From: Ligustrum vulgare
Lineage: Eukaryota; Streptophyta; Magnoliopsida; Lamiales; Oleaceae
Assembly: GCA_963555705.1 (NCBI GenBank)
Contig: OY743189.1
Span: 1,505,501-1,569,500, forward strand
Direction: 5' to 3'
Length of the DNA: 64,000 bases
Part shown: positions 23,180 through 34,160 of the stretch, piece after piece
How the letters are laid out: the number at the start of each line of letters is the position of its first letter
How positions within the stretch are numbered: position 1 is the stretch's first letter
Made by a program: the position numbers and the translations under genes
Notes under the pieces: model-generated
Told to the model about the DNA's origin: nothing
What the model saw: only the letters and a program-made list of their open reading frames with translations
Database searches by the model: none

Positions 23180-25164
23180 TGTAACACCCCAAGTTCAAGA
23201 ATCTTAAACCTAGGCATGTTAACTTCCCTTTTTCTTTTAATGTGGAAATAAATCATTTAAAACCATGCGGAATTTAAATCGTTTACACAATTAAAGTATT
23301 CATTTAACTATTATAAATTTTTTTACAAAATTTCGGCAGAGTCTCCTCTATAAATTGGACTTAACCAACCTGTAGAGGGACATCAAAACCATTTTACAAC
23401 ATAAAACTCAACTCAAATAAAAATCCAATACTCAGCATACAAACCCAATTCTACTTCAAACTCCCACATCACCACACTATTTCAATTTCAATCCCCAAAC
23501 TCCTCAACACAACATTTTTCATCAATAAGCTTCAATTAAATACAATAAGTGATAATATAACCAATATTAAAAATTCCATAACTAATTTAAACTAATCTCA
23601 ACCAAACAATTATCAAAATAATGAATTAAGGAATAAATTCAAAGGATAACTTTAATAAATTTATCTTTATTAAATAATGTCGACAGCGGGTACTGTCCGA
23701 GTCAGCCGCCAAATGTTCTCCTCGGATCACCTAACTTTCATCACCTGAAATGTTGGGGGAGGGATTGGGGTGAGCTAAAGCTCAGTAAGTAAACTGTATG
23801 CATGAATGCATGCTTATGACATGAATGCTTAAAAATTCCATGTATGTATCCCCATTTACTTTACTTTCCAGAACTTTCAAACTTTTCAAACTTTCACTTA
23901 ACATTTCAAAACTTTCACTTCATTTCCATCGTGAGCTCACTTGGTGTAACTTCTAGTCAATCAGAATACAGTGGGCAATTACTTATTTGGAACCAGATTA
24001 ACATGCGCATTTCCACCGCAAAGCGGTTTAACATTCACTTTCCCACCGCGAAGCGGTGTAACATTCACTTTCCCACCGCAAAGCGGTTCATTACATTCGG
24101 GTACGCCGGTCCCCCGCGCCCCATTTCCCACTCGCATCTTTCATGAACTAGAAGCACACCCATTCATTCTTTAAAAACTTGGGATACATAACTTTTGAAC
24201 AAACTTGCACTTTGACACATTTCTTTCATTTAAAACATTTGACTTCCAAATTTCGATGTCAATGCATGCTTGATGATGCAATGACATGATAATGTGCATG
24301 CTTACACATTCTTCTCAATAACATATGCTTTCATAATGTAAATGCAATTCATCAAAGCAAGTAAGTTGCACGACAGTCATTTACACATAACTTTCACATT
24401 TACATTCAACTTCTAGCAAAATAGGGGGAAGTTTACTTACTTGACGTCCTTAGCATTTACCGTTATCTGAATTTGCAAGTGGAGGAGCTTCGACTGCCCG
24501 TGTCGTCAATGTACCAAAAGTCCTAATTATTCACATTCATCAATAAATATGACTCTCAGTTCACAAACACATTCGTTATTCATTTTAATACTAATCAAAC
24601 ATTGACTGAGATTAAAACTTCAATTTAACCCATGCGTGACTTTACATAAATTTCTCGATTAAAAATCCCGTTATTAAGAATTTGAAGATACTCAAATATG
24701 ATCGTCAAATTTAACTCTAGAATCAAACAAAACCTCATAACCATAATTTCAAAGGTTGAAAATAAACATTTATAATTCAAAATTTAAAGTAAAATTTCAA
24801 ACAAAGTATCATAGTCTTAAAATCCCAATTTTTTTTTTTTAAATCCAATACACAATTACATAATTTTCCACAATGTCAAAAAGTACAATTATAACTCAAT
24901 TTAAACTAAGAATTTAATTCAATTAATTAAACATATCACATTAGAAGTATGAAAAGTGCATCATATATACCAACATTCATGCCAAACAGTCGACTAACCC
25001 CATTAAAAATCTGAAAATATCAAATTAACTCAACATTTAGCTAACGGAAATCTAATCTTCATAAATTTGAGCATTTCACTTTAAATTGCAATTTAATCTA
25101 AATCAATCAAAATTAACCTAGAACATTTAAATCTAAATCTGAAAATATACATATAATACATATG

Positions 25165-25216
<52 letters not shown>

Positions 25217-26021
25217 ATCACAATACCAACTCTCCAATTGACAATTAAATTCAAAATTTAGAATAATTAAAATTCTGAAATTAGTTTTCATAATTTGGAA
25301 ATCTAGAACAAATCACACATATACATACATATACCTATCACCCAATTGTACAAATCACATCTATGTATGAGATATAGATACACACACATCATATACATGT
25401 TTTTCGAGTGTGAGTGTGTGTGTGTTGAGTGTAGTCCGCGGGTGTGTGCGTTAGTGTGTGTTTTGTGCGTGAGAGGGGAAGGGAGAGTGTGCTACCGGTG
25501 GTCAGCGACGGTGTTGTGGTGGTGGCGTGTCGAGAGACAGAGAGAGAGCGCGGAGACAGAGAGAGCGACGTCGAGAGAGGGAGAGAACGAGAGACGAGAC
25601 TGAGGGAGCGCAGAGGCAGAGAGAGCGTAGAGTGAGAGGGTGAGAATGAGGGTTAGGTTAGGGTTTAAGAGTAATCTTTAGGATATTTGCAATTTAGTCC
25701 CTCAATCTCCCTAAGTTTCAAAATTAAGTACATATCTATCATAAATTTACAAAATATCCTAAAATTTACCACTTATAATAATTTGACAAAAATAGGAATT
25801 GGCAAGCTTTGGAAATAAAACAATGATTCACATAAATTGCAAGTAGACAAATTTATAATTTTCTAATTGGCACATTGAGCGAGACGGCGTCCAAATCCTT
25901 CCACTGCAAAACAATTCCAAATCATTGACGTAAAATTAATTAAATTTCAAATTTCAAATAACATTAATATAAATATGACGTGAAATTTAAAATTGCACGA
26001 AAAACGCAAAGCGGCCTTACA
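23180..26021 (-). repeat. 5' LTR of the Tekay-like element
   Basis: 2842 bp, almost identical to 16200-19049. The main difference is a shorter (AT)n run at 25167-25207. The hairpins ACCGCAAAGCGGT recur at 24015-24027, 24045-24057 and 24075-24087. Confidence 0.95.
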
Positions 26022-28244
26022 GCATTCCTGACACAACTCATGCAGATACCTAAAAAATAATAATACCAATAAATAGAAATAAAATAATGATTTAAATTGA
26101 AGTTATAATTTTTTATCAGAAGTCTTACAATGACTACACTTGTAGGATAGATGTATCCAACTATTGGATCGTAAGCAAGTCGGTGATGTCTCCGACTGTA
26201 ATGAAAAAACCATCCTCGAATGCAAAACTGAACACGGCGGCATCAACGGGCACCTGGTAGAAGTCATCACCAACAGGAAATTGAAGGACTAGAATGTGTA
26301 ACATTTTGCAATTATCACCCAGACGTTGCAACGTCTCGTCGTCAACAATCGCAGGTCTTTGGGTAGATGACATTTTAAAACTCTGAGGCGCTTTTCCTTC
26401 GTTAGATTTTTTTACCTGTTGTGGTGCCTCTTCCTGCAACAAGACATTTTTTTATCATCTTAACGTGTTATAAAAATTTAAAAGAAATTAATATTGACAG
26501 AAAATTTTATATAACTAAACGTTATTACCTCTCTAAAAATCACCAACTTCTTAAGCCATTGTAAGAAGCTTCCAGTAGCTTCCCCCACCGTGGTGTGGTG
26601 TTGAGATGGCACTGGAATATAGAACGCTTCTGCACCATCGACAACATGGTCAATGGACACCTTAACATGATCAGGCCAAAGAGGTTGATGATGCACCACC
26701 GTCTCGGGTCCGGCTTTATAAACCATCCCGCTCGCCACTATTTGTTTCTCGCCATTAAGACTTATGACGAGACGACAAGGAGTCGGCTTCTATTGTACAA
26801 CATCATTGAACATATATGTTAGCCACTTTCAGTTGAAATAACATAATTAATGTTAGAAAATTCTAAATAATTTAACATTAAATACCTGAAGTCCATTAAA
26901 TGGATCTGGATCCACGGAGTGACAACTACTGCGAGTTGGTGGTCGGGGCTGTGGAGTTACTTCCACCTCGGCCTCAAAATTTAAGCCCGGGCACTAGAGG
27001 ATAGCATCTTAATTAGTTTGCATACTGTGGTACTCCCTCTGCATAGTATCGAATTTACTCTGCATCTCCGACATGGTCTGATGCCTGACCCCGCTCGGCA
27101 ATACTATCCTCCATCTCTAACATGATCATCTCCTTAATATCGTCTACTGAGACTACCCCACACAATCGTCTAATGTAATCATCAGGCCTGCCTTTAACAT
27201 CCCTCGTGGTCACATAGACGCCATACCCCCTCAGCCTACCGGGTGATCCGCCTTACCAAGGGCTTCACTTAAGATATCATGATGTCTACTTGCCACAAAT
27301 GTCCCCTGCGTGACCTGCTCAGCCTTTTCAACCTATTAAAAAAATGAAAACTAAATATAAGTATTTAAGTAAATTTGAATTTATGAAAAAAAAAATGATT
27401 ATATACTTACAATTTTGTCAAACACCCCCCTCGTTTTCTCGTTGGGGATGTAATAACTTCCATCTTCTTTCTTCTTGGATCTAGCTCGAATCCAATATAA
27501 ACTTCGATCCTCACTTAAAACTGACGACCTAATCATATCGCATGAAGAACTAGAAGATAGTGGATCACTAACTAGCCACTGTGGCTTCATCCTACCATAA
27601 CCAGTTGAGCCCAAATAATGTGGATGCCCGTTTCGCAATTGAGCATCATTTGCCTTCTTACTTTTCTCCTGGAAAATGTCACATGTTTTTAGTTTTCAAC
27701 TCAACAAATCACATGCGTACATTTAAATATACCTTAAATTTCTCCGTCTGGCGTTCTTTCTTAAACGACTCCCATTTCTCTTCAGTTATAAAATCATAAA
27801 GCTGCGTAGGAGATGTATATTTCAGGTGGTCATGTGTAATGTAATCATGAATCAGCCGATTCTTGAAATCTTTCCATCGCATCCCCGCAACTTTCATAAC
27901 CTTTTTTTTCGTCGAGTCATCGGGGATGTTGAACTCCTTCTGAAAGACAAATATAATATGCGATGTTATTAAAAAATTACGAAACATTATCAATTAACTA
28001 TGTATGAAGTGATAGTACCTTTATTTCTTCCCACATCATGTCCTTAAGGCCTTGATCAACCTTGTGCCAATCGCTAGTGTTTATGTCAACGTGAATACGG
28101 ACCAAACACCCGACATAATTTCTCATCGAACTCGATGACATTCACTTCCCCCGCCTTCTTCATTTTCTTGCTCATTGTTGGCCCTCTAGTCCTTTTTGTG
28201 TGGATAGTACGATGATCATCTGAAGATGTTGAAGACTCGACCAT
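26022..28244 (-). pseudogene. Second CACTA gene: Transposase_24-type N-terminal half with start of the Ulp1 region
   Basis: Chosen start is MVESSTSSDDHRTIHT at 28244, after an intron-like AT stretch. Exons visible on the minus strand: a basic KRTRG..SKKMKK N-terminus; then, after a clear ...CAG acceptor near 27940, KEFNIPDDSTKKKVMKVAG ... WKDFKNRLIHDYI ... FITEEKWESFKKE, typical of plant Ptta/En/Spm transposases; then LRNGHPHYLGSTGYGRM. Later exons (27638-27399, 26738-26478, 26442-26161) lead into the block before the peptidase (FAFEDGFFITVGDITDLL), then YLHELCQEC at the insertion point. A frame change around 28130 and stops near 26160 indicate decay. The gene continues at 16199-15175. Confidence 0.7.
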
Positions 28245-28422
28245 TATATTGAGACCACTGTGCACGTACCTGCACATATAACAACGTATATATATATATA
28301 TATATATCAAATTATTGTTATCAAAATCACTAATGAAATTATTAACAAACGTATAGAGCATATATAAAGAATAAAAGAAAGTTATAAGCAAGAATGTGTA
28401 AATGAACTCATACAATTAATAA

Positions 28423-31400
28423 TCAGGAACGACGGTCAATCCATAATCCTTCTTCATGATCCCAACGCATGTAATTTGATTCAATGTTATCTTCCCCTAA
28501 AGTTGCACTCCCTTGTATACCAATAGAAAATGGAGGGGTTTCATCAAAGTGATCATAATATTCTTCAACTACTACATCACCAATCCCAACAATGCGTCTC
28601 TTGCCTTGAAGGACGACTGACCCTTAGTAGTGGCAGGATCAAGAACATAAAATACATGTTTGGCTTGTGATGCAAGTATGAATGGCTCGTCTAGATAACC
28701 CAGCCGTCCAAAATCCACCAAAGTGAAACCTAATTCATCTACCCGAACACCCCGTCAGTTATCAACCCATTTACATTGGAAGAGAGGAAACTTGAACTCC
28801 CTGTAATCAAGTTCCCAAATATCTTCAATGATACCATAATAGGACATCGAGGTATCTACTGGCATGGTATCTTTAGCACTTGAAAAATCTCTTGATGGTG
28901 CTACTTGTGTCACTCCATTTTTTTGCACCGTACTCTTATCATCTTGACGTTTAGTGTAAAACATATACCCATTAATGTCATATGCTTCATATGGACTCAC
29001 AATCGTGCTAGGACCGTACGCTAACCACTTTACCGTTTCAACAATGGTATTTGGCGTTTGTAACAATTCTTTCATGACTTTATCTTTGAACTATTTTGAA
29101 AATGAACGATTATGTTGATTAGTTACCCACCTTTCAACTTTTGAAGGATTCTGCTGCCTTATGATGGACATATGCTCGTCCAAATATGGATGAACTTCAG
29201 GAAGGTTTTGTAATACAAGGAGGTGTGCTTTATCTCGCAATTCAACATTGGGGACGATTGACTTGCATCCAATCATACTTTACCTTCAAGTCTTCCATCA
29301 TGCCGAGATTTAGGAACACCAATAGTCTCAACGTCATCTAGGTAACCTCCTCAGCAGCATAACCTTCAATGATACTCCCTTCAGGTCGAAATCGATTTCG
29401 CACATATCCTTTCAATATACCCATGTATCTCTCAAATGGATACATATACCTCAAGAATATTGGACCAGGGATCTTAATTTCTCTCACCAAGTGAACAAGT
29501 GCACCGTAACGTCAAAAAATAATGGCGGAAAATACATTTCAAATTGACATAGAGTGATAACAATATCGGCCTGCAAATCATCCAACTCCTCTGGGTCAAC
29601 AACTTTGCTGCAAATTGCATTGAAGAAAAAACAAAATTTTATAATGACTTGTCTAACATGTTTTGGCAGAATGCCTCGAATCGCTACTGCTAACAATTGT
29701 TGCATTAAGACATGACAATCATGAGACTTCATACCGGCCAATTTTAAGTCCTTCATCAACACAAGACTTTTAATGTTTGATGAGTACCTAGATGGAACCT
29801 TAATAGCATGCAGGCACTCACAAAAACTTATTTTCTCTTTTCTCGACAAAGTATAGCAAGCTGGGGGTAAATAAGTATTTTTTTCGACTTTTGCGGTGCT
29901 AATTGATCCCTTATCCCCATTTCTACCATGTCCTTCCTGACTTTAATACCATCTTTCGTCTTTCCTGGAATGTTCAACAATGTCCCAATAATGCTATCAC
30001 GAACATTTTTCTCCACGTACATTACATCAAGACAATGTCTTAAAGATAAGTGTTGCCAATAAGGTAGATCCCAGAATATGGACATCTTCTTCCAAAGACT
30101 CTTCTGATGAGGCTTAAAAGTTTTTACCAAACAAAACATCAATATTTTTAACTCGTTCATATACCTCACCTCTTGTTAACGGTAAGCGAGCTGCTCGAGC
30201 CTTGATTTTTCCATTTAATTGCTTTTTCTTCTTGCGATAAGGGTGGTTAGTAGGGAGAAATCTTCTATGACTAATAAAGACATTTTTCTTGCAATTTTTC
30301 AACCAAAGATCAATCGTATCTTCTTCACAAATGGGACATGCTTTAGGTCCTTTATTAGTATAACTCGACAAGTTACCATAAGCTGGAAAATCATTTACGG
30401 TGCAAAATATCATAGCACGTAAAGTGAGATTCATCTGAATATGTGCATCAAACACCGACACGCCTTCATCCCAAAATAGTCTTAAATCTTCAATTAGTGG
30501 GGCTAAGTAAACATCTATACCATTCCCCGGTTGTTTAGGCCCTGATATTAACAAAGATAACATGATATACTTGCGCTTCATACATAACCAAGGAGGAAGA
30601 TTGTAAATCGTCAAAAGAACCGGCCAAGTGCTATGTCGACTACTCATGTTACCGTACTGGCTCATCCCATCTGTACATAGTCTCAGCCTAAGATTTCTAT
30701 CTTCGCACCCAAATTCAGGAAACAGTCTATTAATGTTCCTCCATTGAGGAGAATCGGCCACGTGTCTTAGTTTTCCATCTTCTTTTCTCCCGTCGACATG
30801 TCACCGCAAGTTCTTTGCATCCTTTGAGTTGGCAAACAAACGTTTAAATCTTGGTATTACAGGTAAATACCATAACACCTTTCCCGGAGGGTTTTTCTTA
30901 TCACCACAATTATCATTCATTTTCTTTCACTTATACTGTGATGCCCTACACTTTAGACATAGAAGCAGGTTCTTGTAATCATTTCGATACAGTACACAAT
31001 CATTTGTACATGCATGTATCTTTTCGATCTCCATACCCATCGGGCACAACAATTTCTTTGCCTTGTAGATTAAACTAGGAAGTTCATTATCTTCCGGAAG
31101 CATCTCTCGTAACAGTTTCAATAATGCCGTGACACTCTTATCACTCCACCTATTGTTTGCTTTCAAGTTATACAATTTCAGTGCAACAGACAATTTTGTG
31201 AATTTATTACAACCAGAAAATAAAGGTTTCTCAGAATCGTTGAACAAGTTATCTAATATATGAGGCTTTTCAATATATTCCCCTTGTATATCACGCATCA
31301 TTTCGTCTATCATATCATTCTCATCATTTTCCACATCATTCTCACCAATATTGCTCAAATTATTCTCCTGCTGATCACCAACATCGTCACCAGTGCTCGT

Positions 31401-31649
31401 CCTGGGAAGCATACTCTCACCACGCCATATCCATCCTGTATAACCTTCCTTAAACTCACGATAAATCAAATGACCCTTCACTTGATCAAAATTACGAAAC
31501 TTTCTCAGATTCTTACAAACATAACAAGGACACAAAATCATTGCTTCACATTTCTTTCTTTTGTGTTCATCCACACATTTCATAAACTCTTCAACGCCTT
31601 TTACACATTCATGTCTATTACGTCTGCCATACATCCAACCCCAATCCAT
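28423..31649 (-). pseudogene. CACTA TNP2-type transposase (broken)
   Basis: Catalyses cut-and-paste movement of CACTA elements. The start MDWGWMYGRRNRHE at 31649 opens the Transpos_assoc zinc domain (CPCYVCKNLRKF...). Then come the TNP2 core (CTNDCVLYRNDYKNLLLCLKC; LCTDGMSQYGNMSSRHSTWP; NLPPWLCMKRKYIMLSLLI; FCTVNDFPAYGNLSSY), the LPYWQHLSLRHCLDVMYVEK block, a DUF4218-like block (LKLAGMKSHDCHVLMQQLL) and a DUF4216-like block (YGIIEDIWELDYREFKFPLF). The reading ends HEEGLWIDRRS, stop at 28423-28425. Several stops and frame changes interrupt it, e.g. a TGA in place of Trp near 30795 and breaks near 30120, 29480 and 28755. About 3.2 kb. Confidence 0.88.
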
Positions 31650-31879
31650 ATCTAATGACCTATATGTGAAGATATAATTAAAAAAAATTATTAGTTTTGA
31701 GTTAATATTTTTCAAGATACAACCTTAAACCAACTATATATTAATAATTGAAATCAAATACGATAATTTATTAGGTTGGAAACTTCATAATTTTATTAGG
31801 ATGCTTATATTCTATGTAATTATTTATTTATTATGGTCAATTCTGTATTAGTGAAAATCACTTTAAATTATAATTTTCA

Positions 31880-32250
31880 TTTTTTATTTACAAAATCTTA
31901 CAAAAATTTCGGCAGAATATCCCCTATAAATTGGACTTAGCCAACCTGTAGGAAGAATCAAAATACCACAATAAACCAAAATGTCCAACCTCGAAATATT
32001 TAAAACTCAAATACAACTTCAATCAAAATTCAACATCATCAACTACTCCAAGCTTAATCCAAAATTCATTCCCAATTCCTAAAAAGTCAAGTTAAGATTT
32101 CATAACTTAACATCTCATAACTTTAATATAACTCCAATAATTGAAATATTACAATGTATCTATCTACTAGCTCAAAATCAACAATATAAAATTAACATCT
32201 AAATTTATATATATTAACATTTAATTAACACATTTATACATATTAACATG
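31880..32250. repeat. Fragment of a Tekay-type LTR
   Basis: ACAAAAATTTCGGCAGAATA ... TATAAATTGGACTTAGCCAA parallels 16345-16410 of the nested LTR. The following AT-rich text is also similar. No ends or TSD are visible. Confidence 0.55.
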
Positions 32251-32271
32251 TAATTAACAAAATTATATATG

Positions 32272-32277
32272 TTTGTG

Positions 32278-32317
<40 letters not shown>

Positions 32318-32460
32318 GATACTAACAAAGATATATACATATACAAAGATAGATACATAAACAAAGTTAGATACACACACACACACCACACTCACACATA
32401 TATACGCGCGCGCGCGCGCACACACACACATATATATACATACATATATACACACATGAG
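32272..32460. repeat. Compound microsatellite (GT)n, (AC)n, (CG)n
   Basis: GT run at 32274-32318, AC runs at 32373-32390 and 32421-32430, and CG at 32404-32418. The ORFs reported here on both strands (VCVCVC..., HTHTHT...) are translations of these repeats. A GGTGG-rich tract follows at 32490-32570. Confidence 0.9.
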
Positions 32461-32649
32461 GAAGTGGATCTTACAATGTAGGAGAAAGGGGCGGGTGGAG
32501 GAGGTGCCAGGCGGTGGAGGTGGCGGCGGGAAGTGGTGGTGGTGGTGGTGGCGGCAAGCGGTGGAGGAAGAGGCGTGGTGGAGTGGAGTCGCGGTTGAGA
32601 GAGAGAGGGAGCGAGGCGCGAAAACTGCTGAAGAAATTATGAAAAATGA

Positions 32650-32845
32650 AGTGAAATGGCGGGTATTAAAACCGGCTTTGCGTGTCGGTTCATCTAGAAC
32701 CGACGCGCAAAGCCGATTTTTTACGTCGGTTCTAGTTGAACCGACGCTCAAAATATTTACAAAAATGCCACCGCCATTTTATACGCGTCGATTTTATTAA
32801 AAATCGACGTATATTCCCACTTTTTTCTCCTGTTTTGTACTAGTG
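32650..32845. repeat. CACTA right subterminal repeats and TIR
   Basis: Inverted and direct copies of GTCGGTTCTA / AACCGACGC, ending in TTTTGTACTAGTG, the reverse complement of the left TIR CACTAGTACA. Confidence 0.85.
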
Positions 32846-32848
32846 TCT

Positions 32849-33793
32849 TAGTGTCCGGCACCGGAGTTTGATGGCACCCCCCACATTCGAGTCGTTGTAA
32901 TAGTTGTCGACGGTAAAATATGTTTTTATTTTTTTTTTTTACGGTAAAATATGTTTTTATTTATGTTTTTTTGTTGTTGTCTTCACATGTTTTTATTTAT
33001 GATATTTTCCGCCGATAAAAACGTATAAAATACTTGTTCATCTTTTGTACTAAGTTTCGACAGCCTCTTTAGGTAAATAGGTTTTTTTCATGTTGATGAG
33101 TTTATGCGGGTTTTTTTCTTGATCAGTTCATGTAGGTTTGTTTTTCTTTCATCCATCCATACATGTAGGTTTTGTTCTTCTTTCACAGTGTCATGATAAT
33201 TTTTGTAGTAATGTGGTTTTTTCATGTGCAAAGGTTTTTCACAGTAATGTTTTGTTTTCATGTCCTAATTGTTTTTCCTAGTAATGTGATTTTTTTCATG
33301 TGGTTTATATATTTAAGTAACTTGCATTTTTCAGGCAGACTTCATTTAGTCAATTTTTTTTTAAACGAAAAAATGATTTAGGATTTGTGATATTACTTGG
33401 GTATTAACATCAACCAATTTGGATAGATAGGGAAACAACTATAGTTTCATACGTATGAAATTTCCTATATTTTCGAATTGGTATAGTTTCATACGTATGA
33501 AATTAGACCAATTTGGATAGATATGACAACAGTTATAGTTTCAAACGTATGAAATTTTCTATCTTTCCGAATTGGTATAATTTCGTACCTATGAAACTAG
33601 GTCAAAAGGCAAATGTTTAAAATCACTCTATTTTAGAGTTTATAGGTTGTAATATTTATTTTTAAAATAGCAAAAATTATATATTAATATGGTACTCATT
33701 TTGAAGATCTCATTAAATTATATAATATGAAAGTAACAAAAAAAAATTTTTATTTTGATGTGTAATATCTCCATCAACTAGCTTTATCCTTTA
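32849..33793. other. Intergenic DNA between CACTA and the right inverted arm
   Basis: No coding signal. At 33440-33600 a tandem block carries perfect palindromes TTTCATACGTATGAAA at 33445-33460 and 33487-33502, plus two degenerate copies. Confidence 0.6.
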
Positions 33794-34160
33794 ATTGGTG
33801 TGTGGGGTTCACTTTTGATACAAGAGAGAGAACTATTTGGTGGTTTTGAAATGGGTCAATGGTTTTGTATAATTTAGGCTCTATTCTTTTACAAATTAAT
33901 TTGCAAATTATTTCACTACAAGACAAAAAAATTAATTTACACAATTTTTCATACTACTTTTTAACCATTCACATTTTCTTTCTTCAATTTTTAACCACAC
34001 ATCTTACCTAAAAAGTACAAATAAATCAACCAAATAATTTCAATTCCCCCTCTCTCCAAATTAATTTTAGCCGAACAGGCCCTTAGCTTGTTGAGTGGGG
34101 CCCACAAAAACAAAAATCAACTGTCAGCAAAGATATCGTGCACAATATGCTACACGTTAA
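33794..34160. repeat. Right arm of the inverted repeat (interrupted by a MITE)
   Basis: Inverted match to 14219-14391, with a 206-bp MITE plus 3-bp TSD inserted. Outer end CACGTTAA at 34153-34160. Confidence 0.8.
33877..34082. mobile_element. Tourist-like (PIF/Harbinger) MITE
   Basis: 206 bp between TTA duplications (33874-33876, 34083-34085). Ends GGCTCTATTC... and ...GCCGAACAGGCCC (GGGCCTGTTCGGC in reverse), the latter typical of Tourist-like TIRs, with imperfect inverted AAATTAATTT next to them. The paralogous arm at 14300-14320 lacks the insertion and reads continuously GCTAAATTATAC, which confirms the borders. Confidence 0.8.

Larger units (their letters stand above)
16200..26021 (-). 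mobile_element. Young Tekay-like Ty3/gypsy element, non-autonomous, nested in CACTA
   Basis: LTRs at 16200-19049 (2850 bp) and 23180-26021 (2842 bp) begin TGTAACACCCC and end CTTACA on the plus strand. A perfect 5-bp TSD GCATT flanks them (16195-16199, 26022-26026). A PBS matching initiator-Met tRNA lies at 23164-23175 and a PPT at 19050-19068, so transcription is on the minus strand. By eye the LTRs differ at only about ten positions plus a microsatellite length, so insertion is recent. The 4.1-kb internal region is a decayed Tekay-lineage pol with no long ORF. It inserted in an exon of the CACTA Ulp1-like gene. Confidence 0.95.
14486..32845 (-). mobile_element. CACTA (En/Spm) transposon, 18.4 kb including a nested LTR element
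   Basis: The terminal inverted repeat CACTAGTACA starts at 14486 and ends in reverse complement at 32845. A 3-bp TSD, TCT, flanks both ends (14483-14485, 32846-32848). Subterminal regions (14500-14700, 32650-32845) carry repeated copies in both orientations of GTCGGTTCTA / AACCGACGCC, the sort of sites CACTA transposases bind. Two minus-strand genes lie inside: a TNP2-type transposase and a Transposase_24/Ulp1-type gene. Both have stops or frame changes, so this copy is not autonomous. Without the nested 9.8-kb LTR element it would be about 8.5 kb. Confidence 0.95.

Noticed and set aside
32273..32800. ORFs of 175, 119 and 70 residues
   Set aside because: Generated by GT/AC microsatellites and a GGT-rich tract; low-complexity products.
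14219..34160. MULE with the inverted arms as TIRs
   Set aside because: No 8-11-bp TSD can be found at the arm ends, so I report an inverted repeat only.
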